From positions 1-64,000 of the forward strand of contig JAFSEW010000034.1 of the NCBI GenBank assembly GCA_017435525.1: a DNA stretch of 64,000 nt, written 5' to 3'. The stretch comes from Oscillospiraceae bacterium (lineage in GTDB: Bacteria > Bacillota > Clostridia > Oscillospirales > Oscillospiraceae). The translations under genes and the position numbers were made by a program. Below, piece after piece: positions 7,294-15,097 of the stretch. The notes beneath the pieces were generated by a model that was not told the DNA's origin, ran no database searches, and saw only the letters and a list, made by a program, of their open reading frames with translations. Each line of letters opens with the position of its first letter. Within the stretch, counting starts at the first letter, position 1.

Positions 7294-7956
7294 TCATTTC
7301 CTCATGTTCCAAGCCATGTCCCAGAAGGCTGCCTCATAGCGGGAGCAGGCCACGAAGATCTCCTCCAGGTACCGCAGCTGCTGCTCGGTATATCCCGCGG
7401 TCAACCGCTCCAGAAGCTCTTTCAAAATGACATTGTTGCCGGTATATCTTGGGGTGATATAACCCCGAACCCATCTGCCGTACTGCGGATGCTCAGGCGC
7501 TGCAGGCACTTCAGCCACGATTTTTGCGGCGATAACCTCATAGCTGTAGGCACAGGCAAAGATCGCGGTCAGAACCTCTGCCTCGCCGCCCTTATAGGCG
7601 ATGCTGAGCATATAGTTGGTGTAGGAGCGGTTGTCCTGGGAAATGGGCGTGCTTTCCAGTTCTTCTTTGCTGATTCCGAACTCCGCCATGTAACCGTTGT
7701 GGACATTGACTTCGCCATCCAAAATGGCCTGAATATACTTAGCAAACACCTTCATGGTCTCAAGGCTTTGGCTCTTGGCAACACCGATTGCAAAAACCTT
7801 GGTATATTCCATCAGGTACCAGAAATCCTGAATCATGTAGAAGCGGAACTTCTCTGTGTCCAGATTGCCGTATTTGAGACCTTCCACAAAGGGATGGGTA
7901 TGATAGCCATCCCACACATCTTTTGCGGCTGTCAAAAGCCGATCTACTGTACGCAT
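7294..7956 (-). CDS. tenA: TenA-family thiaminase II / aminopyrimidine aminohydrolase
   Basis: 220 residues. TenA hydrolyses 4-amino-5-aminomethyl-2-methylpyrimidine (a thiamine breakdown product) to HMP, so pyrimidine can be recycled into thiamine. Visible features: WDGYHTHPFVEGLKYG with the active-site region, FYMIQDFWYLMEY, the FACAYSYE block whose Cys corresponds to the TenA nucleophile, and the C-terminal SRYEAAFWDMAW with the conserved Glu. It overlaps the thiT stop by 13 bases and has aaaggaggaagaac before the ATG. Last gene of the TPP-riboswitch operon. With no thiC in the operon, salvage by TenA and ThiT may be the main pyrimidine source (inference). Confidence 0.93.
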   Translation of the reverse strand: MRTVDRLLTAAKDVWDGYHTHPFVEGLKYGNLDTEKFRFYMIQDFWYLMEYTKVFAIGVAKSQSLETMKVFAKYIQAILDGEVNVHNGYMAEFGISKEELESTPISQDNRSYTNYMLSIAYKGGEAEVLTAIFACAYSYEVIAAKIVAEVPAAPEHPQYGRWVRGYITPRYTGNNVILKELLERLTAGYTEQQLRYLEEIFVACSRYEAAFWDMAWNMRK

Positions 7957-8567
7957 GTTCTTCCTCCTTTTGCGGTAGCAGCTTTCCGTAACAGAGACAA
8001 CGGAAGCAAGGTGACAATCACAATACTGAGAATGCCTTCCGGCAGACGGGATGAAAGATTAAAAGCCAGGCTGTATCCCCAGGCACCCCAGCCGTCCCAA
8101 GCATTCTGGGAATAGAACACCACACCGCTGAGAACATGTCCGGCAATACGGATCAAAACGGCAAGTGTGGTACCGCACAGCACCTTCCACTTCTTGTCCC
8201 AGCCAAAAACACCTGCATACCCCAGGCAAGAGAAGCATACCAGCTGCTGCACGAAAATCTGTGCCCAGTGGACTGTTTCCCAACCGGGGATCAGGAGCAT
8301 GACAAGAATTCCGCAGATCCAGCCGGTTATCATGGAGATCCGTGGATCCAAGACCAGCGACAGGACCATCAAAGGGATCCAGGAACCGCAGGTAATATTA
8401 GAGCCTGTCGGCAGCGGGATTCGAATACCGGCAAGCACGACAGTCAGCGCACAGATCACACTTGCATAACAAATGGAGCGCACATCCAGTTTCACACGCC
8501 GCACCAGCCAAATTGTAATGGCAAAATAGGTGACGGAAAATGCTGCTGTAATGGCGGGAACTATCAT
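7944..8567 (-). CDS. thiT: ThiT-like thiamine/precursor ECF transporter S component
   Basis: 207 residues with about six hydrophobic helices. The S (substrate-binding) component of a group II energy-coupling-factor transporter, working with shared EcfA/EcfA'/EcfT; an ecfT end is present at the far right of this window. Thiamine-type features are the TGSNITCGSWIPLMVLSL segment and the C-terminal GVVFYSQNAWDGWGAWGYSLAFN, which parallels the ThiT block that carries the thiamine-contacting aromatics. Its place between thiD and tenA and the TPP riboswitch support thiamine or HMP as ligand. The start overlaps the thiD stop (ATGA) and has a gggagg site. The exact ligand is not certain. Confidence 0.85.
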   Translation of the reverse strand: MIVPAITAAFSVTYFAITIWLVRRVKLDVRSICYASVICALTVVLAGIRIPLPTGSNITCGSWIPLMVLSLVLDPRISMITGWICGILVMLLIPGWETVHWAQIFVQQLVCFSCLGYAGVFGWDKKWKVLCGTTLAVLIRIAGHVLSGVVFYSQNAWDGWGAWGYSLAFNLSSRLPEGILSIVIVTLLPLSLLRKAATAKGGRTCVQ

Positions 8568-9367
8568 TTTGCAAACCTCCCATCTAAATCAAATGCATGG
8601 TTCATTGGGCCGCTTCCCTGCCCCAGATCCAGCATGGCCGCCAGAGCGCCGGAGATATAGTCCTTTGCTCTCTGTACGGATTCACCGAGGGTATATCCCT
8701 TGGCGAGGTTGGACGCAATGGCACTGGAGAGAGTGCAGCCCGTGCCATGGGTGTTGGGATTATCGATACGCTTGCCTTCAAACCAGTGGAGTTCACCGTT
8801 TGCGTAAAGCAGATCGTTGGCATCGTTGATACTGTGACCACCTTTGAGCAGAACGGCACAGTGGCAGTTATCACCGATATGCTTGGCTGCGATCATCATG
8901 TCCTCTTTATTTTCGATGGTCAAACCGGAGAGAACTTGCGCTTCAGGAATATTCGGAGTTACAAGTGTTGCAAACGGCAGAAGTTCTTCAATCAGGGTCT
9001 GAACCGCATCATTGTTCATCAGCGCGGAACCGGATGTTGCCACCATCACAGGGTCAACCACAATGTTTGTTGCTTCATAGTGTCTTACCCTGTCCGCTAT
9101 TACACGGATCAACTCGCTGGATGCCACCATACCGATTTTTACCGCATCGGGGTAGATGTCCTCGAATATGGCATCCAATTGTTGCTTCAAGAAATCCGGT
9201 GTTGATTCTTGAATCGCTAGCACGCCGGTTGTGTTCTGCGCTGTGAGTGCTGTAATTGCACTCATGGCATAAACACCATTCATGGTCATTGTTTTTAAGT
9301 CTGCCTGAATACCGGCGCCTCCACTGCAGTCACTTCCTGCAATGGTCAATGCTGTTTTCATTTTCAT
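8564..9367 (-). CDS. thiD: Hydroxymethylpyrimidine/phosphomethylpyrimidine kinase ThiD
   Basis: 267 residues from the ATG at 9365-9367, chosen because aaaggag lies nine bases upstream. ThiD phosphorylates HMP twice to HMP-PP, the pyrimidine half of thiamine. PfkB/ribokinase fold motifs: TIAGSDCSGGAGIQADLKTM at the N-terminus, IKIGMV-like AVKIGMVASSE, VVDPVMVATSG, TPNIPEAQVLSG, LLKGGH and the anion-hole/catalytic NTHGTGCTLSSAIA with its Asp-free GTGC. It overlaps thiT by four bases. A 70-base gap without an obvious terminator separates it from the HAD phosphatase upstream. Confidence 0.96.
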   Translation of the reverse strand: MKMKTALTIAGSDCSGGAGIQADLKTMTMNGVYAMSAITALTAQNTTGVLAIQESTPDFLKQQLDAIFEDIYPDAVKIGMVASSELIRVIADRVRHYEATNIVVDPVMVATSGSALMNNDAVQTLIEELLPFATLVTPNIPEAQVLSGLTIENKEDMMIAAKHIGDNCHCAVLLKGGHSINDANDLLYANGELHWFEGKRIDNPNTHGTGCTLSSAIASNLAKGYTLGESVQRAKDYISGALAAMLDLGQGSGPMNHAFDLDGRFAK

Positions 9368-9455
9368 TGTTTTTACTCCTTTCATTTTTCAGCATCGTTT
9401 TCTATAGCGGCATAAGGTGGTGCCCCCAATCTACCGCTTGAAGCTTTCAGCAAAA

Positions 9456-10112
9456 TTAAGCTGATGCGAACTTCCAAAAATGATTCAGTTGTAAATAGTC
9501 CGGGAGGAAAACATCAGTAAGCTGCAACAGCCCCTGCTGTCTGCTCTCATGAGAATCATACACACCCACTACCAGGAAGCCATCCTGCTTCGCTGTGTGG
9601 GCTGCGTGATATGCATCTTCCACCACAGCGGTATTGCTGCGATCCGTTTGCAGATGCTCCATTGCTTTGCGGAATATGTCCGGTCTGTCTTTCCCGCTTC
9701 CGACTTCGGTGCAGGTAAATATCTCGCAGAAGAAGTGCCGCATCTTACAGCGCTGCAATGCTGCTTCCACCTGATAGCGATCCGTTGCGGTGGCGATACA
9801 CATCTTGATATTCCTGCGGTGCAGTTCCTCCAGGAAAGCAATCACACCCGGTTTCGGCTCAACCGTATGAAAATAGAAATCTTCCACGGTGCGATTTACC
9901 CCGTCCATGATTTCCTCCACGGAAAGCGGGATTTGATATTTCTCACGGATGTACTGCGCGGATTGCAATAAACTCATTGGCTTTAAGACCTTTTGCAGAT
10001 CGGCTTCCGGTTCCTTTCCGATAGAACGCAGATAACTTTCTCCTGCGGTGTCCCATATGAACATGGAATCAAACAGCGTACCATCAAAATCAAAAATCAG
10101 ACCCTTGAGCAT
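9456..10112 (-). CDS. HAD phosphatase inside the thiamine operon
   Basis: 218 residues, HAD subfamily I with a helical cap (beta-phosphoglucomutase-like). Motif I is FDFDGTLFDS, motif II is the Thr in CIATATDR, the Lys lies in GSGKDRPD and motif III is VVEDAYHA. It starts inside the end of thiE (overlap 10097-10112), so expression is coupled to thiE. Position between thiE and thiD suggests a thiamine-related substrate: thiamine monophosphate (the ThiE product) or a damaged or surplus phosphorylated precursor. That is inference from context; HAD sequences alone do not tell the substrate. Confidence 0.85.
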   Translation of the reverse strand: MLKGLIFDFDGTLFDSMFIWDTAGESYLRSIGKEPEADLQKVLKPMSLLQSAQYIREKYQIPLSVEEIMDGVNRTVEDFYFHTVEPKPGVIAFLEELHRRNIKMCIATATDRYQVEAALQRCKMRHFFCEIFTCTEVGSGKDRPDIFRKAMEHLQTDRSNTAVVEDAYHAAHTAKQDGFLVVGVYDSHESRQQGLLQLTDVFLPDYLQLNHFWKFASA

Positions 10113-10741
10113 AGTCCGAGTTCCTTCGCTCTTGCCTTCAGCTCCTCAGCTGCTGTCTTGGGATTTTCCGCTTTCATAATGGCAGACACCACACAGATTC
10201 CGGCAATCGGGATACCTGCAAGGATATCAATGTTATCCTTGTTCAGGCCGCCAATGGCATTGGCCGGGATCGGCACTGCATTGCAAATATCACGAAGCGT
10301 ATCGACAGAAGTCAGAACGGTCTTCACTTTTGTGGTAGTTGGATAGATTGCCCCAACACCCAGATAATCCGCGCCTTGCGCATAAGCCTCAGTTGCCCAA
10401 GGAACAGTCTTTGCCGTTGCGCCTACGATCTTGTCATCACCCATCAGCTTCCGTGCAGTGGCAACCGGCATATCTTCAGCACCTACATGAACACCCTCTG
10501 CGTCGATTGCAAGCGCCACATCTATCCGGTCATCGATAATCAGCGGAACATTGTAGCGTTTTGCAATTGCGTGTACCTTTTCAGCCAGCTGAATATACGC
10601 TTTGGTTGACTTATTCTTCTCCCGAAGCTGCAAGAGTGTTGCGCCGCCCCTGAGCGCTTGCTCCACGCGGAAAAGAAATTCCTCCTCGGTGAAGCCCGTG
10701 CTATCTGTAATGAAATATAAACTGGGATCAAACTTTTTCAT
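10097..10741 (-). CDS. thiE: Thiamine-phosphate synthase ThiE
   Basis: 214 residues. Joins HMP-PP and the thiazole phosphate carboxylate to make thiamine monophosphate. TIM-barrel motifs include LQLREKN after the FLFRVEQALRGGATL helix, PLIIDDRIDVALAIDAEGVHVG with the diphosphate/Mg contacts, DYLGVGAIYPTTTK and PANAIGGLNKDNI. A gaggagaagaa site precedes the ATG. It lies nine bases after thiH. The last residues are shared with the start of the HAD gene. Confidence 0.96.
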   Translation of the reverse strand: MKKFDPSLYFITDSTGFTEEEFLFRVEQALRGGATLLQLREKNKSTKAYIQLAEKVHAIAKRYNVPLIIDDRIDVALAIDAEGVHVGAEDMPVATARKLMGDDKIVGATAKTVPWATEAYAQGADYLGVGAIYPTTTKVKTVLTSVDTLRDICNAVPIPANAIGGLNKDNIDILAGIPIAGICVVSAIMKAENPKTAAEELKARAKELGLCSRV

Positions 10742-10750
10742 TTCTTCTCC

Positions 10751-12004
10751 TCATACATACACATAATCGTTCAGAACCGGCTGCAGGCCTTCGCCGGACA
10801 TATCCTTATACATGGTTTCAAAGCTGCGGTCATCGTCAATTTCGAACTGCTCATCGCCACGGGCTCCATCATCTTCCTTGCCGGTGTACTTGCTTTCATG
10901 GTCTCCGATGCCGGTAGAGACACCTGCGGAAACCTTGGTAGCGGCAATTTTCACAATACCATTTCTGAACTCTGCACTTTCACGGGAGGATACCGTAATT
11001 CCCACAAACGGCAGGAAGATGCGGTAGGCGCAGAGGATCTGACACAGCTGCTTTTCACCCACATCCAAAGGATTGATCTTATCGTTATTGATGATGGGAC
11101 GCAGTCTGGGGCAGGACAGGGACATTTCCGCATGGGGATACTTGCGCTGCAGATAATACGCATGCAGCGCGCTTGCCAGAGCATCCTTTCTGAAATCGGA
11201 AAGGCCCAGCAGAGCAGAGAAAGCGACACCGCGCATACCGCCCCGGAGGGCCCGTTCCTGGGCATCAAAACGATAGGGCCACACACGCTTATGGCCGAAC
11301 AGGTGAAGTGTTTCGTACTTGTCGGCATCATAGGTTTCCTGGAACACGGTTACATAGTCAGCACCGCACGCATGGAGGTATTTATATTCATCGGTGTTCA
11401 CAGGATAGATTTCCAGACCGACCATACGGAAATACTTTCTTGCCAGTTTGCAGGCTTCACCAATATACTTCACATCGCTCTGGGCACGGCTTTCCCCGGT
11501 CAGGATCAGGATTTCCTCCATACCGGAGTCGGCAATCACTTTCATTTCATGCTCGATCTCGGCCATATTCAGCTTCATGCGGTTGATATGGTTGTAGCAG
11601 TTGAAGCCGCAGTAAACGCAGTAGTTCTCGCAATAATTGGCAATATACAGAGGGGTAAATAAGTAAACGGTATTACCGAAGTGCTTGCTTGTCTCCATAC
11701 GGGCCTTCTGCGCCATTTCTTCCAGAAAAGGCTCTGCTGCGGGAGAAAGCAATGCTTTGAAATCCTCAACGCTGCAAGTCTCATGGTCAAGAGCAGCACG
11801 CACATCCCGGGCGGTATAGATGGAATAGTCAAAGGCGTTCATCTGCTGTATGACCTGCTGACAAATGTCGGATTCGATGATCTCCATGCCCGGCATATAT
11901 TCCATGTGGTTCTTACGGCTGGAAGGGTCTGTTTCCAGCCGGTGTTTTTTCTCCAGAGCCTCCGGGGACAGATGCTCGGAATCTACAAAGAATTGGTTTT
12001 CCAT
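10751..12004 (-). CDS. thiH: 2-iminoacetate synthase ThiH (radical SAM)
   Basis: 417 residues. Anaerobic tyrosine lyase: a radical-SAM enzyme that splits tyrosine to dehydroglycine (2-iminoacetate) and p-cresol, giving the C2-N unit for the thiazole ring. The cluster motif CENYCVYCGF (CxxxCxxC) lies at about residue 118. Also visible are LTGESRAQSDVKYI, LEIYPVNTDEYKYL, VTVFQETYDADKY and the C-terminal SSRESAEFRNG. Use of ThiH rather than the oxygen-dependent glycine oxidase ThiO fits an anaerobe. It starts at an ATG behind taaggagaggcttt, 11 bases after thiG. Confidence 0.96.
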   Translation of the reverse strand: MENQFFVDSEHLSPEALEKKHRLETDPSSRKNHMEYMPGMEIIESDICQQVIQQMNAFDYSIYTARDVRAALDHETCSVEDFKALLSPAAEPFLEEMAQKARMETSKHFGNTVYLFTPLYIANYCENYCVYCGFNCYNHINRMKLNMAEIEHEMKVIADSGMEEILILTGESRAQSDVKYIGEACKLARKYFRMVGLEIYPVNTDEYKYLHACGADYVTVFQETYDADKYETLHLFGHKRVWPYRFDAQERALRGGMRGVAFSALLGLSDFRKDALASALHAYYLQRKYPHAEMSLSCPRLRPIINNDKINPLDVGEKQLCQILCAYRIFLPFVGITVSSRESAEFRNGIVKIAATKVSAGVSTGIGDHESKYTGKEDDGARGDEQFEIDDDRSFETMYKDMSGEGLQPVLNDYVYV

Positions 12005-12015
12005 AAAGCCTCTCC

Positions 12016-12789
12016 TTAGTCACGCAGGAAGCCGGTCAACGGATCGGAAGCGGAAGCACCACGGGTCAGCACACGGCCAAGACCGGATAGATATGCCTTT
12101 CTGCCAGCTTCAATGGCCTGACGGAAAGCGGATGCCATCAGCGGAAGATCACCGGCCGTTGCCAGGGCGGTGTTTGCCATGATAGCGGCTGCGCCCATTT
12201 CCATAGCTTCACAAGCCTGGGAGGGTCTGCCGATACCCGCATCGACAATAATGGGCAGATCAATTTCGTCAATGAGGATCTGGATGAATTCCTTGGTAGC
12301 CAGTCCCTTGTTAGAACCGATGGGAGAGGCCAGGGGCATGATGGTAGCAGCACCGGCGCTCACCATATCACGGGCAGCATTCAGATCGGGGTACATATAG
12401 GGCATAACCACAAAGCCATCGCTCGCCAGGATCTCGGTGGCCTTGATAGTCTCCTGGTTGTCGGGCAGTAGGTACTTGGTATCACGCATGATTTCTACCT
12501 TAACGAAATTGCCGCAGCCCAGTTCTCTTGCAAGGCGAGCGATGCGGACGGCTTCCTCGGCATTTCTCGCACCGGAGGTGTTGGGTAGTAAGGTGATGCC
12601 TTCAGGAATGTAGTCCAGAATGTTTTCATGTTCCTTGGTGTTTGCGCGGCGAACAGCGAGGGTGATGATCTCCGCGCCGGCATCCTTGATGGCTGCCTCA
12701 ATGAGCTTCATGGAATACTTACCGGAACCCAGAATAAAACGGGAATTGAATTCATGTCCGCTAATAATGAGCTTATCATTGTGAATCAT
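12016..12789 (-). CDS. thiG: Thiazole synthase ThiG
   Basis: 257 residues from the ATG at 12787-12789, with gaaggattt just upstream; an earlier in-frame ATG would overlap thiF and lacks a ribosome site. ThiG condenses 1-deoxy-xylulose 5-phosphate, dehydroglycine and ThiS-thiocarboxylate sulfur to the thiazole. TIM-barrel features: [21 protein letters not shown] with the early lysine region, [53 protein letters not shown] and AIMANTALA. It sits between thiF and thiH as in many clostridial thi operons. Confidence 0.97.
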   Translation of the reverse strand: MIHNDKLIISGHEFNSRFILGSGKYSMKLIEAAIKDAGAEIITLAVRRANTKEHENILDYIPEGITLLPNTSGARNAEEAVRIARLARELGCGNFVKVEIMRDTKYLLPDNQETIKATEILASDGFVVMPYMYPDLNAARDMVSAGAATIMPLASPIGSNKGLATKEFIQILIDEIDLPIIVDAGIGRPSQACEAMEMGAAAIMANTALATAGDLPLMASAFRQAIEAGRKAYLSGLGRVLTRGASASDPLTGFLRD

Positions 12790-12805
12790 AATAAATCCTT
12801 CTTTC

Positions 12806-13441
12806 TTATACTTCATATTCGCCTGCGAGAATACGCAGGACGGTGTGTGCCTGATGGGCCGCGCAGAGCATAACGCGAGGTGCTACCAAGCCAATGGTAT
12901 CTGCCACATCGTTTGTCTCATCGCCGCATAAGTAAAACCTACCCATAACTTTTCGTGTTCGGATGGCGTTGGGGGTATCCATACCGGCCATGCCGGACGC
13001 TGCCACTAAATAACAATCGGGCAGCTGCTCCAAGACACCGTTTACAAGCATTGCCTTAGTCTGTGCATTGTCAAATGCTTCGCATACAACATCTGCATCT
13101 TTTAGAAGATCTGCGAAATTCTCCTCTGTAATCTTTGCCGTCACAGCTGTGATATCCGTGTAGGGAGCAATCTCCGCGAGATTTTCCGCAAGCGCATCCG
13201 CTTTATATAGACCAATTTGATTTGCCTTGTATTGCTGACGGTGCAAGTTGGTAATATCCACCCGGTCAAAGTCGATCAGGATCAGTTTGCCAATACCGGC
13301 TCTTGCCAAAGCGATAGCGATATTCGATCCCAGTCCACCGAGGCCGCAAATTGCAACAGTTGCGGAAGAAAACCGTTCATGCAGGTCAAGTCCGTGACGA
13401 GCAATCAATGCATCCATCCATTCGTTTTTAGTTGGAATCAA
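12806..13441 (-). CDS. thiF: Sulfur carrier ThiS adenylyltransferase ThiF
   Basis: 211 residues, the short clostridial form. An E1-like enzyme that adenylates the ThiS C-terminal glycine before sulfur transfer. Motifs: the nucleotide loop [35 protein letters not shown] with the ATP-contacting Arg, and the catalytic-Asp region [10 protein letters not shown]. The start is TTG (13439-13441). The ggaggtgg seven bases upstream is made of the thiS codons for its own C-terminal glycines. No ATG with a ribosome site exists nearby. The longer form's C-terminal rhodanese-like part is absent. Confidence 0.93.
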   Translation of the reverse strand: MIPTKNEWMDALIARHGLDLHERFSSATVAICGLGGLGSNIAIALARAGIGKLILIDFDRVDITNLHRQQYKANQIGLYKADALAENLAEIAPYTDITAVTAKITEENFADLLKDADVVCEAFDNAQTKAMLVNGVLEQLPDCYLVAASGMAGMDTPNAIRTRKVMGRFYLCGDETNDVADTIGLVAPRVMLCAAHQAHTVLRILAGEYEV

Positions 13442-13636
13442 TCAACCACCTCCCACGAAACTGACGACCTCTATGCTGTCGCCTTCTTCCAAAACGGTAG
13501 CATCGTACTGGGATTTGAAAACAATATCGCCATTACGCTCTACAGCAATCCGCTTAGGATCATAATTGGTCGTGGTCAGATACTCTGCTACTGTCTTGCC
13601 GGCAATATCCATTTCCACGCCATTCACCTTTACCAT
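13442..13636 (-). CDS. thiS: Sulfur carrier protein ThiS
   Basis: 64 residues with a ubiquitin-like fold. It carries thiazole sulfur as a C-terminal thiocarboxylate. The product runs from MVKVNGVEMDI to VVSFVGGG; the required terminal Gly-Gly is present (three glycines). A ggaggtgtagtt site precedes the ATG. First gene of the operon, immediately after the second riboswitch terminator. Confidence 0.95.
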   Translation of the reverse strand: MVKVNGVEMDIAGKTVAEYLTTTNYDPKRIAVERNGDIVFKSQYDATVLEEGDSIEVVSFVGGG

Positions 13637-13649
13637 AACTACACCTCCA

Positions 13650-13691
13650 AAAAGAAAAATACGGGAAGCCTCTGATTTGGAAGTTTCCCGT
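13650..13691 (-). terminator. Riboswitch-controlled terminator 2 (before thiS)
   Basis: On the minus strand ACGGGAA / TTCCCGT closes a hairpin followed by attttt. The loop contains ccaaatcag, exactly complementary to ctgatttgg in the core of the preceding TPP aptamer, so ligand-free RNA can form an antiterminator. Confidence 0.85.
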
Positions 13692-13701
13692 CACGCTCGC
13701 A

Positions 13702-13793
13702 AAAGTCCCTACGTTGGCATTATCCAAATCAGGTATATGGGTCGAAGGTCATACCTTCCTCTCAGCCTGTTATACAAGCTCCCCGTGTATTCG
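13702..13793 (-). promoter_or_regulatory. TPP riboswitch 2 (thi box)
   Basis: Minus-strand sequence holds the conserved aptamer: cggggagc, the CTGAGAGG pyrimidine-sensor strand, GACCC, ACCTGATTTGGATAATGCC and the closing CGTAGGGA. It ends 11 bases from terminator 2. TPP binding should favour that terminator and shut off the thi operon. Confidence 0.96.
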
Positions 13794-13798
13794 ATTGT

Positions 13799-13840
13799 AA
13801 AATAAAAACAGGAGACAACCCTTGTGGGATGCCTCCTGTA
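13799..13840 (-). terminator. Terminator 1 between the two TPP riboswitches
   Basis: Minus strand: ACAGGAG gcatccc acaa gggttgt CTCCTGT followed by tttttatttt, a strong intrinsic terminator placed just after the first aptamer. Confidence 0.88.
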
Positions 13841-13855
13841 AAAAATCCTTGCGTC

Positions 13856-13948
13856 ATGACTTCCTACGGCGGCATTATCCGCATCAGGTTAAAGGGTCGA
13901 AGTTCGGTTACTTCCTCTCAGCCTGCTTCACAAGCTCCCCTGTATTTA
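13856..13948 (-). promoter_or_regulatory. TPP riboswitch 1 (thi box)
   Basis: Minus strand: caggggagc, GGCTGAGAGG, CGACCC, ACCTGATGCGGATAATGCCGCCGTAGGAA. All conserved aptamer blocks are present. It is the promoter-proximal member of a tandem pair; each copy is followed by its own terminator. Confidence 0.95.
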
Positions 13949-13959
13949 TTTCCAGTATT

Positions 13960-13988
13960 AAGATACACCCAATTGTCTAAAAATGCAA
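13960..13988 (-). promoter_or_regulatory. Candidate promoter of the thiamine operon
   Basis: Minus-strand TTGCAT (13983-13988) and TATCTT (13960-13965) with 17 bases between, placing the start about 10 bases before the first aptamer. Each hexamer matches consensus 4 of 6. Confidence 0.5.
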
Positions 13989-14046
13989 GAGAAAAAGCAA
14001 AAGAACGTGGGTCCTCCTGCGGTGACCCGGTACTTTTGCTTTTTCT
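13986..14046. terminator. Terminator after the propeller-like gene
   Basis: Outer stem agcaaaag / cttttgct with A- and T-runs on both sides and inner stem gggtc / gaccc. On the minus strand it lies 50 bases after the stop of the gene at 14094. Confidence 0.8.
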
Positions 14047-14093
14047 ATGCTTACGCCAATATATTCTCCTTAGTTGGTTAATCCCATTGCGGG

Positions 14094-15080
14094 TTATACT
14101 TCGGAGAACCCCTGGTCTTTTGTGAAACGGTATATGCCCAGTTCTGTGCCGAAGCCTTCTTCTGTGTGGAAATCCCGGGAGAAGCAAAATTCTCCGCCGC
14201 CCAGAGAAATCATGCCTGTGGCGCCGTAGGGGAAGTCATAGCCGTAAATCCCGGTGGGCGCATGGAAGGTGCCGTGTTTTGCCAGGGGAAGATCGGTACC
14301 ATCCTGAGACAGATCAATGGCAAACATGGGGTAGTTGGGATATTGGGCCTTTGTACCCTGATAGACAGCTGCGAACATGCAGTTTGTGTCGGCATCGTAT
14401 TCCAGGTTTTGGATGCCGTAGGTGGTATTCCCTGTGAAGACATGGTATTTCCCATCCGGATTTTCCGGGCCAAACCGGTGCATGTCCTGCTGGTTCAGAG
14501 GGCGCTCAAACTGCTTCCACTGAGAAATATCATAGCGAAGAATAATTTGCTCGTCGTTATCCTCCCGGGTCACATCACCGTAGATTCCGTAGGCCACATA
14601 CAAATCATAACGCCCACCGGAAGCTCCCGGCAGCGGTGCAAAAGTCACCCCGTCAATACCGCTGCAGCCATACCGATGGCCGGGGGCCTGATAGTCCTCC
14701 AGCACTTCCTTCAAATGAACAGCCGTCATAATGCCGTCTCGTTCTGCGTCCATGTCCATGCGATTGATCTTTTCGGCATCAAAGATGGCAATATAAAATC
14801 CGTCCTGAATATCCATGGGCTGGCCGATATTTTTCAGAATATTGCGGCCGATAATATCATGCTTATATTCCAGGGAGCCGTAGATGCGGCCGTCTTCCTT
14901 CCGGTAAGCGATGCAGCCAAGGTGTCCTGCCAGGCCTTTCACGGAGCCAATCACGGTTCCGTCCGGGGATACTTTTACCAGGCATGTGGTAAAGGAGATA
15001 TAGAGGTTCCCTTCCCGGTCCTGGGCGATTCCCTGCACATGGCCCGTATGATAACCGCTGATTCGAATATGATTTTTCAT
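14094..15080 (-). CDS. Propeller-like protein of unknown function (NHL/SMP-30-like repeats)
   Basis: 328 residues from the ATG at 15078-15080 (ccggaggaatcct upstream). The N-terminus GHVQGIAQDREGNLYISFTTCLVKVSPDGTVIGSVKGL has the 'GIA.D..GNLY.S' pattern of NHL and SMP-30 beta-propellers; later segments GVTFAPLPGA, YGIQNLEYDADTNCMFAAVY and GYDFPYGATGMISLGGG look like further blades. No signal peptide, so it is cytosolic. Last gene of the araM-GDPD-HAD unit (17 bases after the HAD gene). I do not recognise a specific family. A lactonase-like or sensor role is possible, but no catalytic residues can be assigned. Confidence 0.7.
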   Translation of the reverse strand: MKNHIRISGYHTGHVQGIAQDREGNLYISFTTCLVKVSPDGTVIGSVKGLAGHLGCIAYRKEDGRIYGSLEYKHDIIGRNILKNIGQPMDIQDGFYIAIFDAEKINRMDMDAERDGIMTAVHLKEVLEDYQAPGHRYGCSGIDGVTFAPLPGASGGRYDLYVAYGIYGDVTREDNDEQIILRYDISQWKQFERPLNQQDMHRFGPENPDGKYHVFTGNTTYGIQNLEYDADTNCMFAAVYQGTKAQYPNYPMFAIDLSQDGTDLPLAKHGTFHAPTGIYGYDFPYGATGMISLGGGEFCFSRDFHTEEGFGTELGIYRFTKDQGFSEV

Positions 15081-15097
15081 AGGATTCCTCCGGTGTT

